Program-made: the position numbers and the translations under genes
Notes under the pieces: generated by a model
The model's input: only the letters and a program-made list of their open reading frames with translations
What the model was told of the DNA's origin: nothing
The model's database searches: none
Origin: Fodinicola feengrottensis
GTDB lineage: Bacteria; Actinomycetota; Actinomycetes; Mycobacteriales; HKI-0501
Direction of reading: 5' to 3'
Length of the DNA stretch: 64,000 bases
Assembly: GCF_010993775.1 (NCBI RefSeq)
Contig: NZ_WOTO01000005.1
Location: 1-64,000, forward strand
In this document: piece by piece, positions 1 to 6,221 of the stretch
How positions within the stretch are numbered: position 1 is the stretch's first letter
How the letters are laid out: each line of letters begins with the position of its first letter

Positions 1-23
1 TTTTTGTGCACCGTCCTTGCTGA

Positions 24-257
24 TCGATCGTCCGATACGCCTGGACAAGGTTTCTGGCCGAGAATTGTCGGCTTCGCCGAAAACTGCGGTGTCTGCCAGA
101 TCGTGCTTGGCTACGGTTTGACGCATGGTCGTCGAGTGGCGATTTGCATGCGTACTACCAGCGACTTGGGTTCCGTCTGGTGCGGATAGCCGACGTGACA
201 CCACCGAGCGGTGCTCTGTTCGAACGGTCAACACAGCTGGCTTCGAATACCCGGTGA
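24..257 (+). CDS. GNAT acetyltransferase, C-terminal fragment
   Basis: The frame is open from about position 24 to the TGA at 255-257. It ends in residues typical of a GNAT N-acetyltransferase C-terminus: RFDAWSSSG, HAYYQRLGF, then a PPSGALFER tail. The YYxRLGF segment is the last acetyl-CoA-contacting motif of the family. No start codon is visible and a TGA at 21-23 closes the frame upstream. Either the gene starts outside the window and carries a single-base frameshift near the edge, or this is a decayed remnant. The acceptor substrate cannot be inferred. Confidence 0.5.
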   Translation, partial: SIVRYAWTRFLAENCRLRRKLRCLPDRAWLRFDAWSSSGDLHAYYQRLGFRLVRIADVTPPSGALFERSTQLASNTR

Positions 258-321
258 CAGTCCTGGCTGACCCGGCGGCCGGACTTCTGTGCGGTGATCA
301 CCAGCATCGGGGCGAGGCTCG

Positions 322-507
322 TCACCGACGACCGTGATTGTCCAGTTCCCTGAGGCGGTCAAGGGTGAGTCGGAAGGCGGCGGCCTGGCCATTGAAGAAG
401 TCGGCGGCCCGTTGGTCGCCATTACGCTGGCTTAGCGCCAGCCGGCTGGATACGTCGTCAGCTAGCTGCCCAAACTCGCGACGTAACTCGTCTGACAGAC
501 TGGTCAT
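322..507 (-). CDS. small hypothetical protein, 61 aa
   Basis: A 61-residue acidic, helix-prone protein (MTSLSDELRREFGQLADD at the N-terminus) with no membrane segment or cysteine. The start is chosen because its ATG overlaps the TGA of the upstream gene in an ATGA junction (504-507) and has a GAGG-type ribosome-binding site about ten bases upstream. The overlap implies translational coupling to the cysteine-containing protein encoded just before it. I do not recognise a family. The pairing and its place near an XRE/DUF397 module suggest a regulatory or toxin-antitoxin-like accessory role, which is inference only. Confidence 0.6.
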   Translation of the reverse strand: MTSLSDELRREFGQLADDVSSRLALSQRNGDQRAADFFNGQAAAFRLTLDRLRELDNHGRR

Positions 508-758
508 CGCTGCCTCAGGCGGGTACGACGAACCATAGGCATTGAATTCGTGGGTGGTGCATCGTCGTACTGTCGAGGATTTCTGCCAGCGGCGGCAAGC
601 ACATCCTCGGCATTGGAACGAACGGCACAAGGCCAGTTGTCTTCGCACTTCCAGGCGCGGCAGAAGATCCGACCGTCAGCGATTAAAGGCTGATGATCCC
701 TGCAGTGCTTGATCGCTACGGCCACCAACACCGAGTCAGGGTGAATTATGGAAGGCAC
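504..758 (-). CDS. small cysteine-containing protein, 84 aa
   Basis: It starts at GTG 758 behind a GGAGG site and ends in an ATGA overlap with the 61-aa gene. The core reads AIKHCRDHQPL then RIFCRAWKCEDNWPC, so a CH pair is followed by C-x4-C-x5-C. This spacing suggests metal binding or structural cysteines. Small proteins with a similar CRxWKCxxxWPC segment recur beside actinomycete XRE/DUF397 loci, as far as I recall. The C-terminus is basic (RRTRLRQR). Function is unknown. It forms a two-gene unit with the downstream gene and is isolated from the upstream pair by the hairpin at 798-833. Confidence 0.6.
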   Translation of the reverse strand: MPSIIHPDSVLVAVAIKHCRDHQPLIADGRIFCRAWKCEDNWPCAVRSNAEDVLAAAGRNPRQYDDAPPTNSMPMVRRTRLRQR

Positions 759-797
759 GTCCGCCTCCAGGCGAGTTTGAGAGCAAGTAGGCGGATC

Positions 798-833
798 GGC
801 CGGAGAGGGGAGCAACCTCAACCCTCTCCGGCC
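798..833. terminator. 12-bp perfect stem-loop between two small operons
   Basis: GGCCGGAGAGGG (798-809) and CCCTCTCCGGCC (822-833) are perfect inverted repeats around a 12-base loop. There is no strong T-tract, as is common in high-GC actinomycetes. It lies 14 bases downstream of the stop at 847 on the minus strand and before the next minus-strand gene (start 758), so it fits a terminator for the upstream pair. Confidence 0.65.
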
Positions 834-846
834 GACATATGTGGGG

Positions 847-1107
847 CTACAGCCGGCCGGCATTCCAAGCAGCCGACGCGCATTCCCCGTTGGACATCCA
901 CGTTGTGGTTTTTACGCGCTCACCCTCGTTGTAGACCGTTAGCGCGTGAACGGTCTGCGCGCACACCTGGCAGTTGCTGACGAGGTGCCCAACCATCAGG
1001 CCCTCACCAAGCACGAGCCGATCGGGAATCTCGTACGTTTTCCCCGGCACATGGTCATGGCCGCCGCCTCTGCTGCGCGCAAAGGCCAGGGCGTCACTGA
1101 TGCTCAT
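847..1107 (-). CDS. small hypothetical protein with paired cysteines, 86 aa
   Basis: It starts MSISDALAFARSRGGGHDH at ATG 1107, which overlaps the stop of the upstream gene as ATGA (1104-1107). The middle holds VSNCQVCAQTVHALTVYNEG, a C-x2-C pair, and a further Cys (NGECASAAWN) lies near the C-terminus. It ends in AWNAGRL. The C-x2-C suggests zinc or a disulphide. I do not recognise the family. It is translationally coupled to another cysteine-rich small protein and is divergent from the XRE regulator at 1477. Confidence 0.6.
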   Translation of the reverse strand: MSISDALAFARSRGGGHDHVPGKTYEIPDRLVLGEGLMVGHLVSNCQVCAQTVHALTVYNEGERVKTTTWMSNGECASAAWNAGRL

Positions 1108-1368
1108 ATCAGGGACCTCGCTGCGCGATAACGGCACATGACGAACGTGTTCGGCGTGTGCCACTCTTCCTCGCTGTTCTCTTCCCTCACGACGATCAGC
1201 CAGCAGCGACGACAGCGGCACACCTCGATCACGCAATCCGCGTGAGAAATGCTGCCCAGCGGTTCGCCTGCCTGGTGGGGGGGTCGTTTCGTGCATCTCA
1301 CCGTCCGGCGGTTCGGTGACGGATTCGGCATCACTGCGTGGCTCCTGGACGTGGATGTGGGCCGGCAT
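1104..1368 (-). CDS. cysteine-rich small protein (frameshifted)
   Basis: The likely start is ATG 1368 (MPAHIHVQEPRSDAES) behind a GGAGG site. The N-terminal frame runs to a 7-C run (1276-1282 on the plus strand). One base shift there continues as HQAGEPLGSISHADCVIEVC, then RCRRCWLIVVREE and a TPNTFVMCRY tail, ending in the ATGA junction with the next gene. The CxxxCRCRRC cluster suggests a zinc ribbon. The upstream neighbour is the divergent XRE regulator. The frameshift is probably a homopolymer error. GTG or ATG starts near the C-run are an alternative. Confidence 0.5.
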
Positions 1369-1476
1369 AGCCAGTGCCTCCAAGTGTTTGCAACAGTTCG
1401 CTGTGTAACAGCAACACCGCTACCATCCCACTGTAAACACATACTCGCAACCATCAAGAATGAGAAGTTACAGAAA

Positions 1477-2364
1477 ATGACACCCGAGCCATCGACTGGG
1501 CAAGCTACCCCTGTGGCCCGCTCCTACGTACGTGCTCGGCGTCTCGGTATCGCTCTTCGCGAGTACCGGAACGCTGCTGGCCTGACCCTTGAGCAGGTCG
1601 CGGAGGAAGTCGCCGTTACCAAGGCAACAGTCAGCCGGATGGAAACCGCGAAGACGATCAGCCGGCCGGCGATCATCCGAGCCATGCTCCAGCTGTACAA
1701 CGTGCCGAGAGACGAGATCGAACGGTTCGCACAGCTTGCGAAGGACGTGCGTTCCAAAGATTCATGGTGGCGCGCGTACGACCTGCCGGGCCGAGTCGCG
1801 GACCTCGTTGCGCTGGAGAGCGACGCCATATCGATCTCTGTGTACGAGACGAACGTGGTGCCTGGATTGGCGCAGACCGAGGCTTACTGCCGGGCGGTCG
1901 TTACTGCAACAACGCCTGTCGTGATGGCTGATGCGGCCGTCGACGAATGGGTTGCCTTCCGGATGCGCCGGCAACTCCGCATCCTCGATGACGAGGACGC
2001 TCCACAGGTCTCGATCATCATCGACGACTCAGTGCTTGATCGGTTCGTCGGTGACAGCCGGATCATGGCCGAGCAGATCGAACACCTCCAAATGCTGGGC
2101 GACCGGCCGAACATCACGGTTCAGGTCGTTCCCGTCGCTGCCGGCATCCATCCAGGATTGCCCGGATCAATCACGCTCCTGGAGTTTGACGATCTGATGC
2201 CAGCGAACGTGTACATCGACACCGTGCCGGGAGACGTACTCCTCGACACTCCAGCAGCCATCCAGCGCACACAGCAGGCGTTCAACGCGCTTCGCGCTCG
2301 GGCTGCCACACCCGAAGCCAGCCGCGACCTACTTACCGCGCGGCGCCCCAAAGAAGATCCATAG
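1477..2364 (+). CDS. XRE family regulator with DUF5753 domain
   Basis: A 295-residue protein starting at ATG 1477 (MTPEPSTGQATPVARSY). Residues about 20-75 form a Cro/CI helix-turn-helix (ALREYRNAAGLTLEQVAEE, then TKATVSRMETAK). The rest is the DUF5753 sensor-like domain (WWRAYDLPGRVADLVALE, YETNVVPGLAQTEAYCRAVV, LLEFDDLMPANVYIDT). Such regulators are very common in actinomycetes and nearly always sit beside a DUF397 gene, as here 13 bases downstream. Some pairs control differentiation or antibiotic genes (WhiJ-like) and some behave like toxin-antitoxin pairs. The frame is intact. An earlier in-frame start exists but has no family sequence. Confidence 0.9.
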   Translation: MTPEPSTGQATPVARSYVRARRLGIALREYRNAAGLTLEQVAEEVAVTKATVSRMETAKTISRPAIIRAMLQLYNVPRDEIERFAQLAKDVRSKDSWWRAYDLPGRVADLVALESDAISISVYETNVVPGLAQTEAYCRAVVTATTPVVMADAAVDEWVAFRMRRQLRILDDEDAPQVSIIIDDSVLDRFVGDSRIMAEQIEHLQMLGDRPNITVQVVPVAAGIHPGLPGSITLLEFDDLMPANVYIDTVPGDVLLDTPAAIQRTQQAFNALRARAATPEASRDLLTARRPKEDP

Positions 2365-2377
2365 AGGAAGGCTCACC

Positions 2378-2556
2378 ATGGTTACAACTCGCCAGTGGCG
2401 CAAGTCCACCCGTAGCGGCTCGAACAACAACTGTGTCGAGGTTGCCGCCACCACCGACCAGACGCTCATCCGAGACAGCAAGCTCGGCGACCACTCTCAC
2501 CAATCCTGACTGTATCGCCGGCAGCCTGGAATACCTTCGTGGCAAGCATCCGGTAG
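2378..2556 (+). CDS. DUF397 protein (one-base deletion)
   Basis: It begins MVTTRQWRKSTRSGSNNNCV at ATG 2378 and continues EVAATTDQTLIRDSKLGDHS, the hallmark DUF397 sequence. As written it stops at 2509 after 43 residues. Shifting frame near 2492-2495 restores the family's usual end, SPILTVSPAAWNTFVASIR, and a stop at 2554-2556. DUF397 proteins are the obligate small partners of DUF5753 XRE regulators such as the one immediately upstream. The break is one missing base, so a sequencing error is more likely than true truncation. The terminator at 2568-2603 closes the operon. Confidence 0.8.
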
Positions 2557-2567
2557 CCGAGAACGAC

Positions 2568-2603
2568 GAACGGCCCCGCTTCCTTCCGGAAGCGGGGCCG
2601 TTC
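2568..2603. terminator. 16-bp perfect stem-loop terminator
   Basis: GAACGGCCCCGCTTCC (2568-2583) pairs perfectly with GGAAGCGGGGCCGTTC (2588-2603) around a TTCC loop. It lies 12 bases after the restored DUF397 stop and 40 bases before the next ribosome-binding site. The stem is long and very stable. No T-tract follows. Confidence 0.85.
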
Positions 2604-2645
2604 GCGTGCTCAAGATCTAGTCACGGTCAGCAGAGGTGAGGCAGT

Positions 2646-3258
2646 ATGCCGTCATGGGAACGGCGGGGAGTCCTGGGAAGAATCGCTTCGCCGGCTGGAA
2701 GCTGTCAACGAGCGGGCGACGAACGCGCTTGGTGGGCAACACAACTACCACGAGCGGCCGATTCCTTGGGCGGCGTGGTTCGTCTCCCATCTGCGCAATG
2801 GGCTTCCTCCGGCCAAACGCGGGAAGATCGTGTATGCCGCAGCCGTTTACCGAGACCATGCCGGAATCCGACATGCTGTCGTGGCTTCGTCAGACCGGCA
2901 TGGCAGGTTTCTGGACTCCGTCTGGGAACGACTTTCCGGCGACGAAGAGATTCCAGACATCCCGGGCGAGGGAATCCATGCGGAGACAAGAGTGCGCCTC
3001 GCCTACCTTGACGACCTGATCAAGGCCGATCCGCGAATAACAGTCGAGGTGATTGCCGCATCCGATCCACTCTGTCCGGAGTGTGACAACTCGATCAGGG
3101 CACGGCAGATCTACACCCCGACGCGCAGGCAGGGAGGGCAACCGCCGTCACAGGGTTATGGTGGACAACAGCCACCACCGCCACGACTACCACCACCGCC
3201 AGCACAACCACCGCCACCACAACCACCGGGAGGGCGACCATGGCGACCCAAGCGGTAA
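2646..3258 (+). CDS. deaminase-fold protein with proline-rich tail (frameshifted)
   Basis: ATG 2646 follows an excellent site (GAGGTGAGG). The N-terminus MPSWERR shifts one base around 2668-2673 into ESWEESLRRLEAVNERATNA, then VYAAAVYRDHAGIRHAVVAS, PDIPGEGIHAETRVRL and AASDPLCPECDNSIRA. HAE followed about 33 residues later by CPEC matches the zinc-binding and catalytic layout (HxE/CxxC) of cytidine-deaminase-fold enzymes, including freestanding actinomycete nucleotide or nucleic-acid deaminases. The last 45 residues are Gln/Gly/Pro-rich (PPPPRLPPPPAQPPPPQPP), encoded by CCA/CCG repeats. The stop overlaps the next gene by 19 bases. Substrate is unknown. An effector with an adjacent partner or immunity gene is one reading. 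Confidence 0.55.
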
Positions 3259-3694
3259 AGCGCCGTCGGCTTGCGCACCTAGATGCCCAGCTCACGGAGG
3301 CCATCACTGCGGCAGCCCCCCCCAAGCACAGCGAGCTATCGCCCTTGAAGCGCTCGGACACATTGCAACGCTCGCTGACTGGCCAGAGGGCACGCGCCAG
3401 GCGGTAGACGCGGCCAACCGCAATGAGTTCAGTGCGACAGGTCGGACATGGCTAGCGGACGCTGCCGACCGGACGGACGATCTTCGGCTAGCAGCTGAGG
3501 AGGACTCGGACAACAAAGGTGCGGCGGACCACTACTGGCGGATCACATGCGCCTACTCCGCAGCCCGATGGGTGCTCGATGACGACCCTTCCGCAGCCGC
3601 GCAGGATGCCGTCTACCACGCCGCGATGGGTGGCGACCGGCATCATCTTTTTTTTTCGGTCGTTCGTGCTCGACTGAATCTCGCTCCTGCCTGA
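3240..3694 (+). CDS. hypothetical protein downstream of the deaminase-like gene (frameshifted)
   Basis: ATG 3240 (MATQAVKRRRLAHLDAQLTE) follows a GGGAGG site inside the 3' end of the deaminase-like gene, a 19-base overlap. The frame changes at an 8-C run (3316-3323) and continues QAQRAIALEALGHIATLADW, NEFSATGRTWLADAADRTDD and HYWRITCAYSAARWVLDD, ending RLNLAPA. It is alanine-rich and probably all-helical, about 150 aa, without signal or membrane segments. No family is recognised. Overlap and order suggest it acts with the upstream protein, possibly as an immunity or adaptor subunit. That is inference. Confidence 0.55.
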
Positions 3695-3985
3695 TCGAGG
3701 CCGGTTCTACAGTCTCAGCACCAGTCTCATTTCTAGTCTCATTCGCTGCCGTACGGCGGCGTTCAGCGTCGGACGTCGGGAAGTATCGTGCCTGCTCACG
3801 GACGTTGTCGGCCCACGATCTGGACAGCTGGGTGGACGCCGCGTACGCCTTCCGGCGGCCGCCGCTGAGCAACTCTGTGTACTTTTCGTCGCGGAAACAT
3901 CGTCGTCGGCGTCGATGTCGACCTCGGCTACGGCGGCGGAAACCAAGTCAGCGAGCCGCCGGTCCCGTTGGCGAGATCTATAGCA
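3543..3985 (-). CDS. possible small charged protein (frameshifted), boundaries uncertain
   Basis: Two minus-strand frames join near 3885-3895 if one T is added: LADLVSAAVAEVDIDADDD, then FRDEKYTELLSGGRRKAYAA, STQLSRSWADNVREQARYFP and AERRRTAANETRNETGAE. The composition (acidic, then Lys/Arg/Glu-rich and helical) looks coding and resembles a short DNA-binding or antitoxin-like protein, but I recognise no family. The start codon is not clear. The 3' end may be nearer 3640, because a 9-T run (3648-3656) lies inside and the tail overlaps the convergent gene at 3240-3694. Otherwise 3695-4060 holds nothing I can support. Confidence 0.35.
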
Positions 3986-4060
3986 CAGCGGATGGCCCCT
4001 TAAAGGGAGCGCCGCAATAACTAGACAGGACCTAGTCGGCGAACGGCTCATACTCGGGTT

Positions 4061-4333
4061 ATGGCGAGTGTGTCCCAGCGGCTGCAGCGGCGGATCGAGC
4101 GGGATTTCCCCGCGCCAGGAAGTGCGCCGTCGGTGATCGGGATGGTCGCTGCGATCAGCGACTCCGAACGCATTCAGGCCGGCGTTGTGCTGTGTGCTCG
4201 GGGCGACCTTCATCGGCTGCGCGATGCATGCGCTCTCGCCGAGCTGGACTGGCGGGACGTACTGATGGGGGCCGGGTTGGCACACGAGGACTGGCCGTCG
4301 CGGTTGGACGCTGAGCTCGGTCCGACGAGGTAG
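4061..4333 (+). CDS. hypothetical protein, 90 aa
   Basis: An intact 90-residue frame from ATG 4061 (MASVSQRLQRRIERDFP), with the core IGMVAAISDSERIQAGVVLC and ACALAELDWRDVLMGAGLA ending AELGPTR. Soluble, no signal peptide. Small proteins of this type (RDVLMGAGLAxxDWxxxL) recur as conserved hypotheticals in actinomycetes. No function is known to me. It is followed after 17 bases by the convergent stop of the secreted hydrolase gene. Confidence 0.7.
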   Translation: MASVSQRLQRRIERDFPAPGSAPSVIGMVAAISDSERIQAGVVLCARGDLHRLRDACALAELDWRDVLMGAGLAHEDWPSRLDAELGPTR

Positions 4334-4350
4334 GCAATGCCACCGAATGG

Positions 4351-5492
4351 CTAGTGTCCTGCGACTCTCTGCCGCGGCGTGCTGCCGGGTCGCTGACCCG
4401 GTGGCACCACTCGAGTGGTCGCGGTGACGTTCGGCAGTGGGCGTTGTCCGGTGAGTACGGACAGTCCGGACCGGTCGCCGTAAAGTTCGTAGCGATAGAA
4501 TGCGATCGCGTAAGTGGTGAGCGCGTTCTGCTGGGTGTTAGGGGCTAATTCCTGGGTCGGGCAGCAGGTGCTGTCGTCCTCGCCGAACTGGTACGGCGGT
4601 GTCCAGGTCGCGTTGTAGTAATTGTGATTGGCGCCCTTAGCGACACTGAATAGTCGGTCACGGTGTTCCGCCCAGCGAGGTCGTCCAGATATTCTTGCCC
4701 TGCCTCGTGAACCGCGCCGTCACAGGTCCCGGTGACCACTGTGAACGGCAGCCCGGTAATGAGGGTGTCGCTGTGGTCGCCTTCCGGGATGTCGAATTTC
4801 ACTGGAGCCAGACCGAGAACCGCTCGTACGCGTACGCCAGCTGGCCATTCCGCGCGGTGCTTGTCCGACGCCTGCCACATAACACCCTTGCCGCCGCGAG
4901 AATGCCCCAACGTACCGACGCGAGTCAGGTCGAGATGCCCGGCGAATTCCGGTGTAACGCGGTGGCCGGTGGCCGGGTCGACGAAATGGCCGGACAGTTG
5001 GCCGCGGGCGCCGCTGGCCACCTGCTGCCACAGGCGCAGGTGTTCGTTGACAAGTCGCGCCCGGTCGCCGTAATCAAAGGACGTCTGGTTAATTCCGTCC
5101 GCGCTGATCGACACCACCACGAAACCGTGGTTGGCCAGCGCGTCTCCCAAATAGTCGTAGCCGCGATAACTGGGAAACGGATGCGAGCCGGCCGGGCACG
5201 GCCAGGTGGCGGCATCCTTGCTGTCGCAGGCCCACCACGATCCGTGCGCCATCACGATCAACGGAAGCCGGCCGGTGAGCCTGCGCGGATAATGTACGAC
5301 CGCGCGGAGTTCGCTGACCGTGCCGGTCTGCGGATCGGTGAATGCTTTGTCGCCCAAATCGTACGTGGCGACGGCGACCGAGCCGGATCCCTCCTGAGCC
5401 GCGGCCGGCGTCGGCGTACCGGCGGCCAGCAGCCCCACCAACAGGAGCAGCGCCGCCGATATCGCGACCGCGAACTTCCTTCGTGTTCTCAT
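4351..5492 (-). CDS. secreted alpha/beta hydrolase (frameshifted near C-terminus)
   Basis: It starts at ATG 5492 with a clear Sec signal peptide (MRTRRKFAVAISAALLLLVG, ending TPAAAQ), so the enzyme is exported. The fold shows LPLIVMAHGSWWACD (oxyanion side), the nucleophile elbow GTLGHSRGGKG, and VVTGTCDGAVHEAGQEYLDD. A one-base shift near 4645-4655 is needed to reach the catalytic-histidine segment KGANHNYYNATWTP and the true end QRVAGH at 4351. It belongs to the chlorophyllase or platelet-activating-factor hydrolase-like group of esterases. Its start overlaps the TetR stop as ATGA, so the two are co-translated, divergent from the Baeyer-Villiger monooxygenase. Confidence 0.75.
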
Positions 5493-6139
5493 AGAGAGGA
5501 AACGTCCGACCAGGCCACCTCGTTGAGTGCGGCGGTCAGGGTGGCTTCGACGGTGTGGGCGCAGATGTGGGCGACTTCGTCGGGGGTGCGACCGAGGTCT
5601 CCGGACAGGGCCTGGGTGGTGAATCCGGATAGTTGCACGGCGATCGCGTCGACCAGCCATTCGGGTGGATTTTCGTGGCCGTGGCGGGCATTCCAAAGGC
5701 GGGCGGTGACGGCGGTCGCGAAGCGATTGCGGCTGGCACGGCAGTCGGTGGCCGCGGCGGCGAGTTCGTCGGAGAGGTTGTCGGGCTGCAGGGCGGAGAG
5801 TTCCCAGAAAACGTGGCCGTTCTCGGCGTTGAGTCGGTGCGTGACGACCAGCAGGTCGAGCAGCCATGATCGCAGGTCACTGGATTCCGGCGCGGGTGGG
5901 ATTCGCTGGCCATAGCGGGCGATGCCAGCCTGGATGGCGGCGGCGAAAAGGTTGTCGCGGGTGCTGAAATGCCGAAAGACGGTACGTCGGTTGACCCCGG
6001 CCTCTTCGGCCACGTCGTCAATGGTCGCGGCGAGGCCACGAGTGGCCAGGGCGGTGCCGGCGGCTCGGAGAATGCGTGAACGGGCCAGGTCGCGTTGCTC
6101 GTCGGCGAGCGATGGCGCGATCGCGATGTCCTCGGTCAC
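5489..6139 (-). CDS. TetR family transcriptional regulator
   Basis: A 216-residue intact protein (MTEDIAIAPSLADEQRDLAR). The N-terminal TetR helix-turn-helix is clear: RILRAAGTALATRGLAATID, DDVAEEAGVNRRTVFRHF, STRDNLFAAAI. The C-terminal ligand domain is unremarkable. It overlaps the hydrolase start by four bases and is divergent from the monooxygenase at 6222. The palindrome at 6170-6189 in the shared promoter is the obvious operator, so it probably represses both directions until a ketone, ester or related ligand binds. Confidence 0.9.
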   Translation of the reverse strand: MTEDIAIAPSLADEQRDLARSRILRAAGTALATRGLAATIDDVAEEAGVNRRTVFRHFSTRDNLFAAAIQAGIARYGQRIPPAPESSDLRSWLLDLLVVTHRLNAENGHVFWELSALQPDNLSDELAAAATDCRASRNRFATAVTARLWNARHGHENPPEWLVDAIAVQLSGFTTQALSGDLGRTPDEVAHICAHTVEATLTAALNEVAWSDVSSL

Positions 6140-6169
6140 GCGCCGAATCGTAGCATCGCGACCTTGAAA

Positions 6170-6189
6170 ATGTCACCCATGAGTGACAT
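6170..6189. promoter_or_regulatory. palindromic operator between TetR and monooxygenase
   Basis: ATGTCAC and GTGACAT form a perfect inverted repeat with 7-base arms and a 6-base spacer (20 bp in all). It lies 31 bases before the TetR start and 32 bases before the monooxygenase start. Position and size fit a TetR dimer site for the divergent promoters. Confidence 0.6.
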
Positions 6190-6221
6190 GCTGGCACTGT
6201 TGAGTGGCTAGGGAGGTTGCG

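Noticed and set aside
3140-3240. A His-rich reading of the CCA/CAC repeat that looks like a metal-binding protein
   Set aside because: The same bases encode the proline-rich tail of the deaminase-like protein in the frame with family sequence, and the His-rich reading has no supporting start.
4545-5867. A 440-codon minus-strand frame that seems to fuse a basic N-terminal domain to the secreted hydrolase
   Set aside because: The first 130 codons are an out-of-frame reading of the TetR gene. The real hydrolase starts at 5492 with a signal peptide.
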